From: TMED27 sp964350695
GTDB taxonomy: Bacteria > Pseudomonadota > Alphaproteobacteria > Micavibrionales > Micavibrionaceae
Direction of reading: 5' to 3'
NCBI GenBank assembly: GCA_964350695.1
Contig: CAYGKM010000008.1
Coordinates: 56,000 to 119,999 of the forward strand
DNA length: 64,000 nt
A model generated the notes under the pieces. It was not told the DNA's origin, made no database searches, and saw only the letters and a program-made list of their open reading frames with translations. Shown piece by piece: positions 8,381-18,399 of this stretch. Each line of letters opens with the position of its first letter. Position 1 is the stretch's first letter. Made by a program: the position numbers and the translations under genes.

Positions 8381-9420
8381 GATTTCGGCTCTCTTTGAAG
8401 GAGTTCACGATCCGCATTCACCATCTGCGACACCAGATCATCAAACTTTGCTTTGGACTGCCACCCCAGTTTTTCTTTGGCTTTAGTGGCATCACCCAAA
8501 AGGTGATCGACCTCGTTGGGGCGGAAAAGCGCAGGATCAATCTTAACAACGCACTGCCCCGTTTTCGCGTTCACCGCGACCTCGTCTATGCCCTCGCCGC
8601 GCCACTCAAGCACAACGCCAATATGCGAAAAACTACGCTCAACAAACGCACGCACACTATGCGCCGCGCCGCTCGCCAGCACGTAATCGTCCGGCGTCTC
8701 TTGCTGAAGCATCATCCACATGCCTTGCACGTAATCTTCCGCTGCGCCCCAATCACGTATAGAATCCAAATTACCCAAAACCAGAGGCTCGCTACGCCCC
8801 GCTTCAATTTCCGCCGCAGCCTTTGTAATTTTACGCGTCACAAAATCTTCGCCGCGCAACGGGCTTTCATGGTTAAACAAAATCCCGTTCGAGGCATGAA
8901 GCCCATAAGACTCGCGGTAAGTACGCACCAAATGAAACGCCGCCAGCTTCGCCACTCCATAAGGGCTGCAAGGCTGCATCGGGGTATCTTCATTTTGCGG
9001 CGCAGGCGCGCTGCCGAACATCTCGGAGCTTGAGGCTTGATAAATCCGCGCATCACTATCCAAAACGCGCACGGCGTCCAGAATATTCATCACGCCCTTG
9101 GCGTTGATATCAAACGTCGAAGCAGGCGTATCAAAACTCACCCGCACTTGCGAAAGCCCCGCCAGATTATAAATCTCATGGGGCTGAATTTCTTTAATCA
9201 ATCGCGTGATATTATTCGCGTCCGTCACATCGCCCATATGAAGTTGAATTGTTTCAGATACGAGACCAAGCGTATCGAAACGTGACAAGCCATCCGCAAG
9301 ATCGGCATAGCTATCCCAGCGCACAAGGCCATGCACCTCATAACCCTTTTCAAGCAGCAACCGCGCTAGATACGCGCCATCCTGTCCTGCTATTCCTGTG
9401 ATGAAAGCCACCTTATTCAT
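8362..9420 (-). CDS. gmd: GDP-mannose 4,6-dehydratase
   Basis: First step of GDP-6-deoxyhexose synthesis from GDP-mannose. Seen: NAD(P) motif ITGIAGQDGAYLARLL, SSEMFGSAP, and the YGVAKLAAF active-site YxxxK. The start is ATG 9420 (protein begins MNKVAFITG), because the upstream extension in the longer frame is not family-like. At 352 residues it has normal length. It sits directly upstream of fcl, and a sterol-desaturase-type gene ends 40 bp ahead of it on the same strand. Confidence 0.95.
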   Translation of the reverse strand: MNKVAFITGIAGQDGAYLARLLLEKGYEVHGLVRWDSYADLADGLSRFDTLGLVSETIQLHMGDVTDANNITRLIKEIQPHEIYNLAGLSQVRVSFDTPASTFDINAKGVMNILDAVRVLDSDARIYQASSSEMFGSAPAPQNEDTPMQPCSPYGVAKLAAFHLVRTYRESYGLHASNGILFNHESPLRGEDFVTRKITKAAAEIEAGRSEPLVLGNLDSIRDWGAAEDYVQGMWMMLQQETPDDYVLASGAAHSVRAFVERSFSHIGVVLEWRGEGIDEVAVNAKTGQCVVKIDPALFRPNEVDHLLGDATKAKEKLGWQSKAKFDDLVSQMVNADRELLQREPKSWQMAG

Positions 9421-9459
9421 ACTATGGTTGTACCATGCAAAAGGCACACGTGAAAGAGA

Positions 9460-10371
9460 CTACTTGTCTTCCTTGATGAAAGGCAAAGGCACAAAATCAG
9501 GCTCTAACCTTTGCTTCGCGCGCGTCGTCAAAAACGGCCAAAGAATCTGATGCGTAAATTTCTGCGGCATATAATCCTTCATCCCGATATCCGTCGGCGG
9601 GCGATAATCCGCGTCATAAAACGTGCCGAACACATGATCCCAAATCATCACATTCTCGCAGTAATTCCGGTTGCCCTCTTTCAAATCTTTCGAGTGATGC
9701 CAGCGATGAAGCCCCGGCGTGTTAAACACATAATTGAGCCAGCCAAAGCGCATCTCGACATTACAATGCGTCAGCATCCCGATAAACGCCGTGATCGCCG
9801 ACAGCCATTTCACAACCTCCATCGGCGCGCCCATCGCCAGCAAAATCAACAAGCCCAGCACAATGCTGGCGAGACTATCCACGAAATGAAACCGCCCCGT
9901 ATTCACAAACCAAAGCTTGGTAACGCTGTGATGAACCGCATGAAACCGCCACATCCATGATGTCTCATGGCCTGCGCGGTGCACCCAATACAAGCCGAAC
10001 TCCGCCGCAACCACGCCCAAAATCACCTGCGCCCAAAGCGGCCAATCCCGCGGCCAGATCGAATAACCTTCCGCCGTATACGGCGTAATCAAATCCGCCA
10101 AACCAATCACGCCACTAAAGATCAAAATCCCTTGCACCGTGCCTTTGGAGCTTAATGTATGAAGAATAGACGCAATCGTCTGCCCATCAGGGTCATGCCA
10201 CGCTTTCTCATGTGGCATCCATTGCTCAAGAAAAAATAAAGACACAATCAAAAACACATACGCGATGTTAAAATACAAAATTACTTGATCTTGGGCGAAC
10301 CCATACTGCGTAATGCCCATACAAATGATGAACAGCGCTGGCCAGAGTATCCATGAGAGAAAAGTTTTCAT
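9460..10371 (-). CDS. Sterol desaturase / fatty-acid hydroxylase family membrane protein
   Basis: Integral membrane non-haem di-iron enzyme family. The histidine clusters are visible in order: HRAGHE, FHAVHHS, THCNVEMRFG and LHRWHHSKD, between several hydrophobic helices. Members hydroxylate or desaturate sterols, carotenoids or lipid acyl chains. The substrate here cannot be named. It lies in a same-strand run with gmd and fcl, which could reflect envelope-lipid modification or just gene order. Confidence 0.88.
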   Translation of the reverse strand: MKTFLSWILWPALFIICMGITQYGFAQDQVILYFNIAYVFLIVSLFFLEQWMPHEKAWHDPDGQTIASILHTLSSKGTVQGILIFSGVIGLADLITPYTAEGYSIWPRDWPLWAQVILGVVAAEFGLYWVHRAGHETSWMWRFHAVHHSVTKLWFVNTGRFHFVDSLASIVLGLLILLAMGAPMEVVKWLSAITAFIGMLTHCNVEMRFGWLNYVFNTPGLHRWHHSKDLKEGNRNYCENVMIWDHVFGTFYDADYRPPTDIGMKDYMPQKFTHQILWPFLTTRAKQRLEPDFVPLPFIKEDK

Positions 10372-10452
10372 GCTCTGTTTTTATGGTTTAGGGTAAAAAA
10401 TAACAACATGAATTAAATTGACATAATTAAATAAAATTGTGTAGGTTTCCTT

Positions 10453-10818
10453 ATGGCTTTAAGTTTTAACAAACAAAATATTTTCACCCCTGTAAATCTC
10501 GGGCCTTTTTTGGACCCCAAGCTTTCCTGTGACTATAATAAAGCCTGGGCAAAATACGAAACAGATCAAGACTTTAAGCATGATCTGGGTAGAACTTTCT
10601 ATTTCGGGAAAGGCTTGGATGTATCCTTCTTCATCGGAACAAGAGGGCAAGATACCATGAAAGACGTCAAGCTTGTTGAAATGATAGCCCGCAGAGATAT
10701 AAGAGAGTTTCACGGCTTAGATACAGCAGAAATTGACGCAATTTTACGTCATCACCCTACGCCACCAAAATTAAAGACCACTTGCTATAACCCAAGGCAA
10801 ATAAACGACCCCACCTAA
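10453..10818 (+). CDS. Hypothetical protein (121 aa)
   Basis: Not recognised. It is a soluble protein with no signal peptide; it is rich in charged and aromatic residues, and its C-terminus is Pro/Thr rich. The ATG at 10453 follows AT-rich sequence and a weak ribosome site. The last 4 bp overlap the end of the convergent epimerase gene. It is one of the few plus-strand genes in the first 13 kb. Confidence 0.55.
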   Translation: MALSFNKQNIFTPVNLGPFLDPKLSCDYNKAWAKYETDQDFKHDLGRTFYFGKGLDVSFFIGTRGQDTMKDVKLVEMIARRDIREFHGLDTAEIDAILRHHPTPPKLKTTCYNPRQINDPT

Positions 10819-11852
10819 AGCGCAGCCTTCTGCTTCTCATCAATGCCGTGATAATCCTTATACCACTTCACAAACTTCGCAATTCCATCCCTCAATGACG
10901 TCGAAGGCTTAAACCCAACCGCCGCCTCTAAAGACGCCGTATCCGCATAGGTCGCATAGACATCACCGGGCTGCATGGCTAAGAAATTCTTCTGTGCCTC
11001 CATGCCGAGCGCCTCTTCAAGAAAGCCAATCATATCCATCAGCTTCTCAGGGCTGTTATTCCCGATATTATACAGCGCATATGGCGCGTTCGAAGAAGAC
11101 GGATCAGGCACAGCCCCGCTCCACTCCGCATTCACCGCCGCCTTATGATCAACCAGCCGCACCATGCTTTCGACGATGTCATCAATATAGGTGAAATCGC
11201 GCATCATATCGCCGTTATTATAAACATCGATGGCTTCGCCCTTCATAATCTTATCCGTAAATCCATACACCGCCATATCTGGGCGCCCCCACGGCCCGTA
11301 CACGGTAAAGAACCTGAGACCCGTACAGGGAAGGCGGTAAAGATGTGCGTAAGTATGCGCCATAAGCTCGTTCGATTTTTTCGTCGCCGCATAAAGCGAT
11401 ATCGGGTGATCCACATTATGACATTCCGAAAACGGCACAGTCGTATTCGAGCCATAAACCGAAGATGAAGACGCGAATATGAGATGCTCAACGCCCGTTT
11501 GGCGGCATCCCTCAAGCACATTCACAAACCCCTGAAGGTTTGAATCCACATAAGCATGCGGATGCGTAATCGAATACCGAACGCCCGCTTGCGCGCCCAA
11601 ATTCACAACAACTTCCGGTTCCCAACTCGCGAAGAGTTTCTCCATCGCCCCGCGATCTGCCATATCAATTTTTTCGAAGGTAAAATTATCAAACCCCTCA
11701 AGCGTTTTCAGCCGCGCAGCTTTAAGCGCGACATCATAGTAATCATTGAGATTATCAATCCCGAGAACCTCATGCCCCTCTTCGCAAAGCCGCTTGGCAT
11801 AAGCGTGGCCGATAAATCCTGCTGCGCCTGTTACAAGTATCTTTTTCATCAT
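10815..11852 (-). CDS. UDP-glucuronate 4-epimerase family NAD-dependent epimerase
   Basis: Extended short-chain dehydrogenase. Seen: ILVTGAAGFIGHAYAKRL, the LNDYYDVALKAARL segment typical of UDP-glucuronate epimerases (CapI/LpsL type), SSSSVYGSN, and YAATKKSNE (YxxxK). RFFTVYGPWGRPDMA is a strong subfamily signature. The role would be making UDP-galacturonate for capsule or LPS. ATG is at 11852 or 11849. An AAAGGA ribosome site lies inside the end of the upstream sua5 gene, whose stop codon abuts this start, so the genes are in one operon. Confidence 0.88.
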   Translation of the reverse strand: MMKKILVTGAAGFIGHAYAKRLCEEGHEVLGIDNLNDYYDVALKAARLKTLEGFDNFTFEKIDMADRGAMEKLFASWEPEVVVNLGAQAGVRYSITHPHAYVDSNLQGFVNVLEGCRQTGVEHLIFASSSSVYGSNTTVPFSECHNVDHPISLYAATKKSNELMAHTYAHLYRLPCTGLRFFTVYGPWGRPDMAVYGFTDKIMKGEAIDVYNNGDMMRDFTYIDDIVESMVRLVDHKAAVNAEWSGAVPDPSSSNAPYALYNIGNNSPEKLMDMIGFLEEALGMEAQKNFLAMQPGDVYATYADTASLEAAVGFKPSTSLRDGIAKFVKWYKDYHGIDEKQKAAL

Positions 11853-12815
11853 CTATCCTTTGGCTGCGCGCGCTATGCGATCATTAATCGCAACGCCGAT
11901 GCCCTCATTGGGAATTGCCATTATGGCTATCGCTTTTGCCCCGCTTTCGTCAAGCTCTTTGAGCATCGAAAACAGGTTCGCCGCGGCCTCGTGAAGATCC
12001 TGCCCCTCGCTCAAATTTCGAAGCCTGTCTTCGGGGAAATCCTTCGCCACCATGAATTTCGTCGATCCAAACGCTAAGAGCGCCTCGCCCTCTCTCACAT
12101 CAATCGCATTAATCCGCACAGCCGCATTCGGCGCATAATGTTTCAACAGCATCCCCGGAGATTTGGGAGCATCACCTTGCGCTTTCGCATACCCAACCTC
12201 CACACCAAGCACCTTTGATATCTGCTCCGCCGTAATCCCGCCGGGGCGCAAAACCTCTGGCGCGTCACCTGATAAATCCAACACCGTGGATTCAAGCCCC
12301 ACCTTGCACGGTCCCGCCGCCAAAATCATATCCACGCTCGCCCCGAGCTGCGCGTGAACATGGGCGGGTGTAGTCGGCGAAAGATTGCCCGATTTATTTG
12401 CAGATGGCGCAGCCAATGGCAGCCCCGAAACCTTTAAAAGCTCAAGCGCCGTTGGATGATTGGGAACGCGGATCGCGAGCGTATCCAGCCCCGCCGAAGC
12501 AAGATCAGAAATCCCGCCGCCCTTTTTGCGCGGCAAAACAAAGGTAATCGGCCCCGGCCAAAAGCTCTGCGCGAGGTTGCGCGCGCGCGCATCCACTTCC
12601 ACATATTTTTCCGCTGCCTCAATATCGCTCACATGGATAATCAGCGGATTAAACGAGGGCCGCCCCTTGGCTTCGAATATCTTCGCAACAGCTTCTCCGT
12701 CCAGCGCGTTCGCCGCCAAGCCGTAAACCGTCTCCGTCGGCATCCCGACAAGCCCGCCGCCGCGCAAAATCTCTGCGGCCTCGGCTATACTTCGTGAATT
12801 TGCCGCCTTAATCAT
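11853..12815 (-). CDS. Sua5/YrdC/TsaC L-threonylcarbamoyladenylate synthase
   Basis: Makes threonylcarbamoyl-AMP from threonine, bicarbonate and ATP, for the t6A modification next to the tRNA anticodon. The YrdC domain shows GGGLVGMPTETVYGLAANAL, AKGRPSFNPLIIHV and PLAAPSANKSG. A C-terminal Sua5 domain (from about residue 210) makes it the long Sua5 type of about 320 residues. The start is ATG 12815 (MIKAANSRS), since the upstream extension is Gly/Arg-rich shadow sequence overlapping anmK. It overlaps anmK by 4 bp. Confidence 0.9.
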   Translation of the reverse strand: MIKAANSRSIAEAAEILRGGGLVGMPTETVYGLAANALDGEAVAKIFEAKGRPSFNPLIIHVSDIEAAEKYVEVDARARNLAQSFWPGPITFVLPRKKGGGISDLASAGLDTLAIRVPNHPTALELLKVSGLPLAAPSANKSGNLSPTTPAHVHAQLGASVDMILAAGPCKVGLESTVLDLSGDAPEVLRPGGITAEQISKVLGVEVGYAKAQGDAPKSPGMLLKHYAPNAAVRINAIDVREGEALLAFGSTKFMVAKDFPEDRLRNLSEGQDLHEAAANLFSMLKELDESGAKAIAIMAIPNEGIGVAINDRIARAAKG

Positions 12816-13876
12816 GGTTTGTTCAACACCCCGCCGCTCATGGCCTCTGCCGCGCCCGTTGTCTCCGGCAAGCTGATCGGCAGCTCCAAAAGCGAACGCA
12901 CAGCCAAATACGCAAAGCATTCGGCTTCCGTCGCATCGCCGTTGTAACCTGCCGCCTCAATCACCTGCACATCGCCCAAAGCGGCTGCCAATTCCTTCAT
13001 CACAAACCCATTCTGCCGCCCGCCGCCGCACACATACCATGCCGTTGGCTTTTGCGGGAAATGATCGGTAGCCTTCACAATAGCGCGCACCGTAAGCGCC
13101 GCCAATGTCGCCATCGCATCTTGCGGGTCGCTGGGCAGCATATCCATGACGGAGGCAAAATCATTGCGATCCAGAGATTTCGGCGGGCTCTTTTTAAAAT
13201 AATCCCGCGCCAAAAACCCTGAAACAATATCATGATCAACGCTTCCCGCGCTCGCAAATGCCCCGCCCGCATCATAGGCAATGCTGAGATGCGCGCTCAT
13301 ATAATCATCCATAAGCGCATTGGCCGGCCCGCAATCAAACGCGATCAACTGCTCATCGCCGATATAGGTCACATTCGCAACCCCGCCGAGGTTGAGAACG
13401 CAGACAGCCCCCTCTTGCGCAGCCAGTATCGCCTTGTGATAAAGCGGCGCAAGGGGCGCGCCCTGCCCGCCTGCCGCAACATCTGCGCTGCGAAAATCAT
13501 GCACGACCGTCATCCCCAAAGCCTTTGCCAAAGCTGCGCCATCACCAAGCTGCCATGTAAAATATTTTGCAGGATCATGCGCAATCGTCTGCCCGTGAAA
13601 CCCGATTATATCGGCGCTAAACCCGCTCGCCTTCACGGCCTCGATATGAAGTTTCGTAACCAGCTCTTCGGCCTCACGCGTCTCCGCGTCCGCCTCACGC
13701 TTGCCGAAACACGCCCGCACCTTCGCCCGCACGCTTTCTTCATAAGGATGCGCATAAAACCCAAGCGGCTTGACGTAGGCATGCCCATCCGTTTCAATCA
13801 ACGCCACGTCGATTTCCCCGTCCAGAGACGTCCCCGACATCAAACCAATTGCCTTATAAATTATTTTATCGCTCAT
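12812..13876 (-). CDS. anmK: Anhydro-N-acetylmuramic acid kinase
   Basis: Phosphorylates and opens anhydro-MurNAc during peptidoglycan recycling. The diagnostic GLMSGTSLDGEIDVALIETDG-type N-terminus is present, with GFHGQTIAHDP, NLGGVANVTYI, AFDCGPANALMD and the C-terminal VCGGGRQNGFVM. Length (354) is typical. It is the first gene of a same-strand run with sua5 and the epimerase and is divergent from tyrS across a hairpin-rich gap. Confidence 0.93.
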   Translation of the reverse strand: MSDKIIYKAIGLMSGTSLDGEIDVALIETDGHAYVKPLGFYAHPYEESVRAKVRACFGKREADAETREAEELVTKLHIEAVKASGFSADIIGFHGQTIAHDPAKYFTWQLGDGAALAKALGMTVVHDFRSADVAAGGQGAPLAPLYHKAILAAQEGAVCVLNLGGVANVTYIGDEQLIAFDCGPANALMDDYMSAHLSIAYDAGGAFASAGSVDHDIVSGFLARDYFKKSPPKSLDRNDFASVMDMLPSDPQDAMATLAALTVRAIVKATDHFPQKPTAWYVCGGGRQNGFVMKELAAALGDVQVIEAAGYNGDATEAECFAYLAVRSLLELPISLPETTGAAEAMSGGVLNKP

Positions 13877-13889
13877 AATTTAAAAGTTT

Positions 13890-13967
13890 AACCACCAAGC
13901 ACACAAAGCGCACCAAGAAATATAAAAATAAAAAAAACTTAGTGATCTTAGTGAACTTGGTGGTTAT
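13890..13967. repeat. Imperfect long inverted repeat with 9-bp periodicity between anmK and tyrS
   Basis: The arms AACCACCAAG and CTTGGTGGTT are perfect. Inward from them both arms continue as degenerate copies of CACNAAGNN repeated every 9 bp, giving about 22 of 28 matching positions by eye. An A-rich loop separates the arms. It lies between divergent genes, where a terminator is not expected. Confidence 0.6.
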
Positions 13968-13976
13968 ATATTTTTC

Positions 13977-15290
13977 ATGACTTATAAATCAAAATTTTTA
14001 AAGATTCTCGAAGAGCGCGGCTTTATCCACCAATGTTCCGACTTCGAAGGGTTGGACACAAAATTGATGGAGGGCGTGCAAAGCGCCTATATCGGCTTTG
14101 ACGCAACCGCAGACAGCCTCCATGTTGGCTCGCTCGTGCAGATTATGATGCTGTATTGGTTCCAACAATCCGGCCATAAACCGATCACCCTTATGGGCGG
14201 CGGCACGACCAAAGTCGGCGACCCCAGCGGAAAAGACGAAAGCCGCAGGATGCTGGACGATGCCGGCATCGCCAAAAACATCGAGGGCATCAAACAGGTT
14301 TTCAGCAAATATTTAAAATACGGTGACGGCAAGACCGATGCCGTGATGGTCAATAACGACGATTGGCTGTCCACCATCAACTACATCGATTTCCTGCGTG
14401 ATTACGGCCCGCATTTCACCATCAACCGCATGATGACATTCGACAGCGTCAAGCTCCGCCTTGAACGCGAACAACCGCTGACCTTCCTCGAATTCAACTA
14501 CATGATCTTGCAAGCTTATGATTTTGTCGAGCTGAACAAACGCCACGGCACTATCCTGCAAATGGGTGGAAGCGACCAATGGGGCAATATCATTAACGGC
14601 GTTGAGTTAATACGAAGACACAAGAAACGCGAAGAAACAGTAAGCGTTATAAGAAATGAATTATATGGAAGCAAAATAGAGGAAACGGATACTAATGCAT
14701 TCGCCCTCACCACACCACTGCTGACCACTTCCAGCGGCGCGAAAATGGGGAAAACCGCCGACGGCGCAGTATGGCTCAACGCCGATAAACTCGCGCCCTA
14801 TGATTACTGGCAATATTGGCGCAACACCGAAGACGCCGATGTCGGCCGCTTCCTCAAACTCTTTACCACCTTGCCGATAGACGAAATCGTAATACTCGAA
14901 GCCCTCGAAGGCGCGGAGATCAACGAAGCCAAAAAAATCCTCGCCCATGAAGCCACAAAGCTTATCCACGGCGAAGACGCGGCCAATGAAGCCGCCGCAA
15001 CCGCCGCCCAAGTCTTCGAACAAGGCTCCGTCGGTGATGACTTGCCGAGCATCGAAATTGACCCTGCGCGCCTGGACGCAGGCATAAGCATCCTCGATCT
15101 CTTTGTTGAAAGTGGCCTTGCCGAAAGCAAAGGCGAAGTCAAACGCCTCATCCAGGGCGGCGGCGCAAAGCTGAATGACGCGAAAATCATGGATCAGGAT
15201 ATGATCGCCGCCAGCGCGGACCTGACTGACGAGGGTTACATAAAGCTCTCCTCAGGCAAGAAGAAACACGCCCTCGTTAAAATCTCTTAA
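13977..15290 (+). CDS. tyrS: Tyrosyl-tRNA synthetase
   Basis: Class I aminoacyl-tRNA synthetase charging tRNA-Tyr. The HIGH-type motif is HVGS at residues 49-52 and the KMSKS-type motif is KMGKT near residue 256. GQxxQWG-like QMGGSDQWGNI lies between them. A C-terminal S4 RNA-binding domain (LAESKGEVKRLIQGGGAKLN) completes the normal 437-residue enzyme. The stop overlaps the convergent AsmA-like gene by 4 bp. Confidence 0.96.
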   Translation: MTYKSKFLKILEERGFIHQCSDFEGLDTKLMEGVQSAYIGFDATADSLHVGSLVQIMMLYWFQQSGHKPITLMGGGTTKVGDPSGKDESRRMLDDAGIAKNIEGIKQVFSKYLKYGDGKTDAVMVNNDDWLSTINYIDFLRDYGPHFTINRMMTFDSVKLRLEREQPLTFLEFNYMILQAYDFVELNKRHGTILQMGGSDQWGNIINGVELIRRHKKREETVSVIRNELYGSKIEETDTNAFALTTPLLTTSSGAKMGKTADGAVWLNADKLAPYDYWQYWRNTEDADVGRFLKLFTTLPIDEIVILEALEGAEINEAKKILAHEATKLIHGEDAANEAAATAAQVFEQGSVGDDLPSIEIDPARLDAGISILDLFVESGLAESKGEVKRLIQGGGAKLNDAKIMDQDMIAASADLTDEGYIKLSSGKKKHALVKIS

Positions 15291-18200
15291 TTCTCAAACA
15301 ATATGCGGCGTATAAGCCCGGGCGTAAGCGCCGAAAGCGGGTTCACGAAAACCTTCGCATCTGCGCCCTCGCCTTTCATCGTATAGGTCGCGGCAAAAAG
15401 CGCGCCTGTGCCTCCGGTAATAATATCACCGACAAGGGGAATATCGCCGATAATTTTATTCACCCCAGATAGCGGAATAATCGTGCCCGACACATCGAAA
15501 TAATTCTCCGCATTATCAAACGTCCCGTCAAAGGTCAGCCCCAAAGAATTCCCCGATGTCCGCCCATCCTTAAGCACGAGCAAACTGCCGTTTTTCTTGT
15601 AAAGCCAATCAAAATCCGCCTCCAACTTGGAAAACACCAACCCTTCACCGTTAAGCGTTTGACCAACACCAGGCAAGGACATCGCCGCCAAAAGCTTCGC
15701 CAAAGCGGGGGCATCGACAACTCTGAAATCCAGAAGCTCCGCACGGCCCACTAAATTACGGTCACGAATCCCGCCGACAGGCTCCGCGTAAATCACCATC
15801 TTCCCGCCGCGAATATCATCATAAAGACCAAACGCCGCGAGCGCCGCGCCCGCATCATCGGCCTCAAAACGGAATGTCCGCTTGCCCGACGCATCCGGTT
15901 TATAACGCAGATAAATATCCCCCGCTCCGGCTGTTGCATCCATCTCCAACTGGTTAAACCCGCCTTGCGCGTCTATATCAACATAAAGCTTGCCGTTCTT
16001 AACCGCATATTCATCGGATGTGAGCATCTGATCCACGGCAATCGAAACCTGCAAAGGCGGTGCATCATAAGGCTCGGATTTGTCATCATCATCCGCCAGG
16101 AACGGACGCAAATCTAAAAACGACCCGTTCAAAACCAATTTCACAAGCCCCGATGGCGTAACCTCGAAATCAAGAGATCCATTCGTTTCCCTCACCTTAA
16201 AGCGGCTGATATCGCCGCTCGCCAGCTCCGTTTCGCCGTTCGCCTCACGGAAGAAAATCTGGGATTTCTCGAGAGAAAAATCAGGCGCACTGCCAGTTAG
16301 GTCACGAATATCTTTTAAAACCCCGCCCTCAAGCACAGCCTTAAGCTTTGCCGTGCCATTCACCCCCGCCAGTTTTTCATACGCCAGCGGCTTAACGAAT
16401 AACCGCGCCGTCGTCAGATCAACCGTGATATCGGCCTCGGCGCGCCCCTCATCAAAGCTGGTATAAACGACATCCGTATATGCCGTGCCTTCCAGAAACT
16501 CGGACAGATCAACGCCGAACTCGGCTCGCAAATTCGGATCAACATTCAAAGACGCCTTCGCCAAACTTGCATAAGGCTTGCCCTTGCTCTCCAAGAATTC
16601 TTCATACTCAAAGGTAACAGGGCGCATAGCCAAAAGCCCGCTGCCGCTGACTTTAAGTTTTTCATTATCAATCGAAAGTTTGAAAGGCCCGCCCGATAGC
16701 GGCAAAGTTTTGATTAAATTCGGAATTTTGGTATCGCTGAGCGTCCCTTGAATATCAATATCAAACTCACTGATCAGCAAATCATCTTTGGTCGGAAACT
16801 GCAAGTTAATGCCAAGCGCCGCATTACCTATCGTGTTAGCCACATCAAAATCTGGTTTAACGCCTAATGGCTCGTCCGCGACGTATTTCAAAACCGAATT
16901 TAAACCGCCAACTATATCAATATGAATATCGGCCTTCCCCGCGCCTGCCTCAATAATATTCGTCAGCTCAAGCTCGGCATTTTTAATATCCATATCCAAA
17001 AGCTTCGCATCATCAATGTGAATATTCAGCCGCTCTTCATCCAGAATAAATTCGCCCTGCCCTTTTGCATTCGTGATCGGCGCAAGCGGCGATTTATAAT
17101 TGATCGACATTTCCTCAAATTCAAAACCCGCAACCATATTCTCCAGAACATTATCCGCATCAAAATTCCAGCCATTTTCATCTTTGGGAATATTCAAGGA
17201 GGACTGTACATACACATTTGTAAAAATGCCTTTCGACAATTTATCGACCACCCACTCGCGCGCGTTCTCTTCATCCAGAGTATCCGGCCATAAAGGTTCA
17301 ATTTGTGAATGAGGAATATCCTGTATTTCAATACGAGACGTGCCGATTATTTTACCTTCGCTCGCCGTCATCTCTGCGCCAACCTCAATCACAACATCGC
17401 CGAACGTTAAACGCCCTTCCGTCAACTCCGCCGCGGAAAGCTGCATATTATTATCAAAGGAAGCGGAAAAAATGGCGTCAATAAACCCGTCATATTGTTT
17501 TAAATCTTTAAGCTCCGGCACTTTTTCCGCCAAAAACGCCGTACTAAAATTCTGCAGCGCCCCTGAAATATCCGCCGTGTTCGACACCTTATTTAACAAA
17601 ATTTTTGCCTTAAGCTGCGGCAATTCCGCCTGCTCTTCATGCGGAAACTCTACGGCAATTTCGGCGCTCAAGCCTGTTTCAACCGGCATAAAACGAGCAT
17701 CCGCCGTAATCGCCTCCCACGTCAAACCCAAAACATGGTCATTAATAACAACGCGCGCCCGCTCGATCGAAAACTCTTTAAGCTTGGCAAGAGGAGAAGA
17801 TTTCGCACTCTCTTCCCCGCCCAGACTGTTCAATATCTCCTCGATAAGATGCGCGCTCTCATCTTTTTTCGCTGGTCCGACTTGCGGCTTTATGGCGTTC
17901 AAACCGAAATCGAAACGGTTACCCTCATAGCGGATAATGCTCAAAGACGGCCCTTTTAGAAAAAGAGCTTCCGGCGCTATTTGCCCCAGCAAAAGCCGCG
18001 CCTTATCAATCCCGATCGCCGCCTCGTCAATGGATAGAATAACCTGATTATCCGGCCCGAACACTTCTCCCCCTTGAAGGCCCAAGAGCAAAGGCCCGCG
18101 AATATCCGGCCAATGCAAAACAATTTTTTGTGCGGTGACATAAAGCCCCCGCTCTTCATCACGAAGGGCTTCCTGTATAGTTGTTTTCGCAAACTCAAGA

Positions 18201-18331
18201 TCCAGCGGCGAACTATGAATCCGCCACGCAAAAAACCCGCCGGTTATAAGAACAACCAACACCAAAACACGCAAAATTGTGAAAATGGTTTTCGCTGTGC
18301 GGACTGAGATTTTTTTTAAGGCTTCGGGCAT
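15287..18331 (-). CDS. Large AsmA/YhdP-like (DUF3971-type) membrane-anchored protein
   Basis: A 1,014-residue protein with one N-terminal membrane helix (about residues 16-37) followed by a very long beta-strand-rich, repetitive body ending in a segment typical of AsmA C-terminal domains (SLGLTFDGTFDNAENYFDVS). The YhdP/TamB/AsmA group forms long hydrophobic grooves proposed to carry phospholipid between inner and outer membranes. The assignment is by overall architecture and DUF3971-like sequence. It appears to be a single-gene unit, divergent from bcp with about 70 bp between. Confidence 0.8.
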   Translation of the reverse strand: MPEALKKISVRTAKTIFTILRVLVLVVLITGGFFAWRIHSSPLDLEFAKTTIQEALRDEERGLYVTAQKIVLHWPDIRGPLLLGLQGGEVFGPDNQVILSIDEAAIGIDKARLLLGQIAPEALFLKGPSLSIIRYEGNRFDFGLNAIKPQVGPAKKDESAHLIEEILNSLGGEESAKSSPLAKLKEFSIERARVVINDHVLGLTWEAITADARFMPVETGLSAEIAVEFPHEEQAELPQLKAKILLNKVSNTADISGALQNFSTAFLAEKVPELKDLKQYDGFIDAIFSASFDNNMQLSAAELTEGRLTFGDVVIEVGAEMTASEGKIIGTSRIEIQDIPHSQIEPLWPDTLDEENAREWVVDKLSKGIFTNVYVQSSLNIPKDENGWNFDADNVLENMVAGFEFEEMSINYKSPLAPITNAKGQGEFILDEERLNIHIDDAKLLDMDIKNAELELTNIIEAGAGKADIHIDIVGGLNSVLKYVADEPLGVKPDFDVANTIGNAALGINLQFPTKDDLLISEFDIDIQGTLSDTKIPNLIKTLPLSGGPFKLSIDNEKLKVSGSGLLAMRPVTFEYEEFLESKGKPYASLAKASLNVDPNLRAEFGVDLSEFLEGTAYTDVVYTSFDEGRAEADITVDLTTARLFVKPLAYEKLAGVNGTAKLKAVLEGGVLKDIRDLTGSAPDFSLEKSQIFFREANGETELASGDISRFKVRETNGSLDFEVTPSGLVKLVLNGSFLDLRPFLADDDDKSEPYDAPPLQVSIAVDQMLTSDEYAVKNGKLYVDIDAQGGFNQLEMDATAGAGDIYLRYKPDASGKRTFRFEADDAGAALAAFGLYDDIRGGKMVIYAEPVGGIRDRNLVGRAELLDFRVVDAPALAKLLAAMSLPGVGQTLNGEGLVFSKLEADFDWLYKKNGSLLVLKDGRTSGNSLGLTFDGTFDNAENYFDVSGTIIPLSGVNKIIGDIPLVGDIITGGTGALFAATYTMKGEGADAKVFVNPLSALTPGLIRRILFEN

Positions 18332-18399
18332 CTATTTGGCTTTAAAGGGCGTAAGGACTATAACAGTATACTTCATACAAAAGGAAAAGGACAAAAGCT

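Noticed and set aside
12816..12920. N-terminal extension of the Sua5 frame
   Set aside because: Gly/Arg-rich shadow of anmK coding sequence. The family N-terminus and ATG 12815 fit better.
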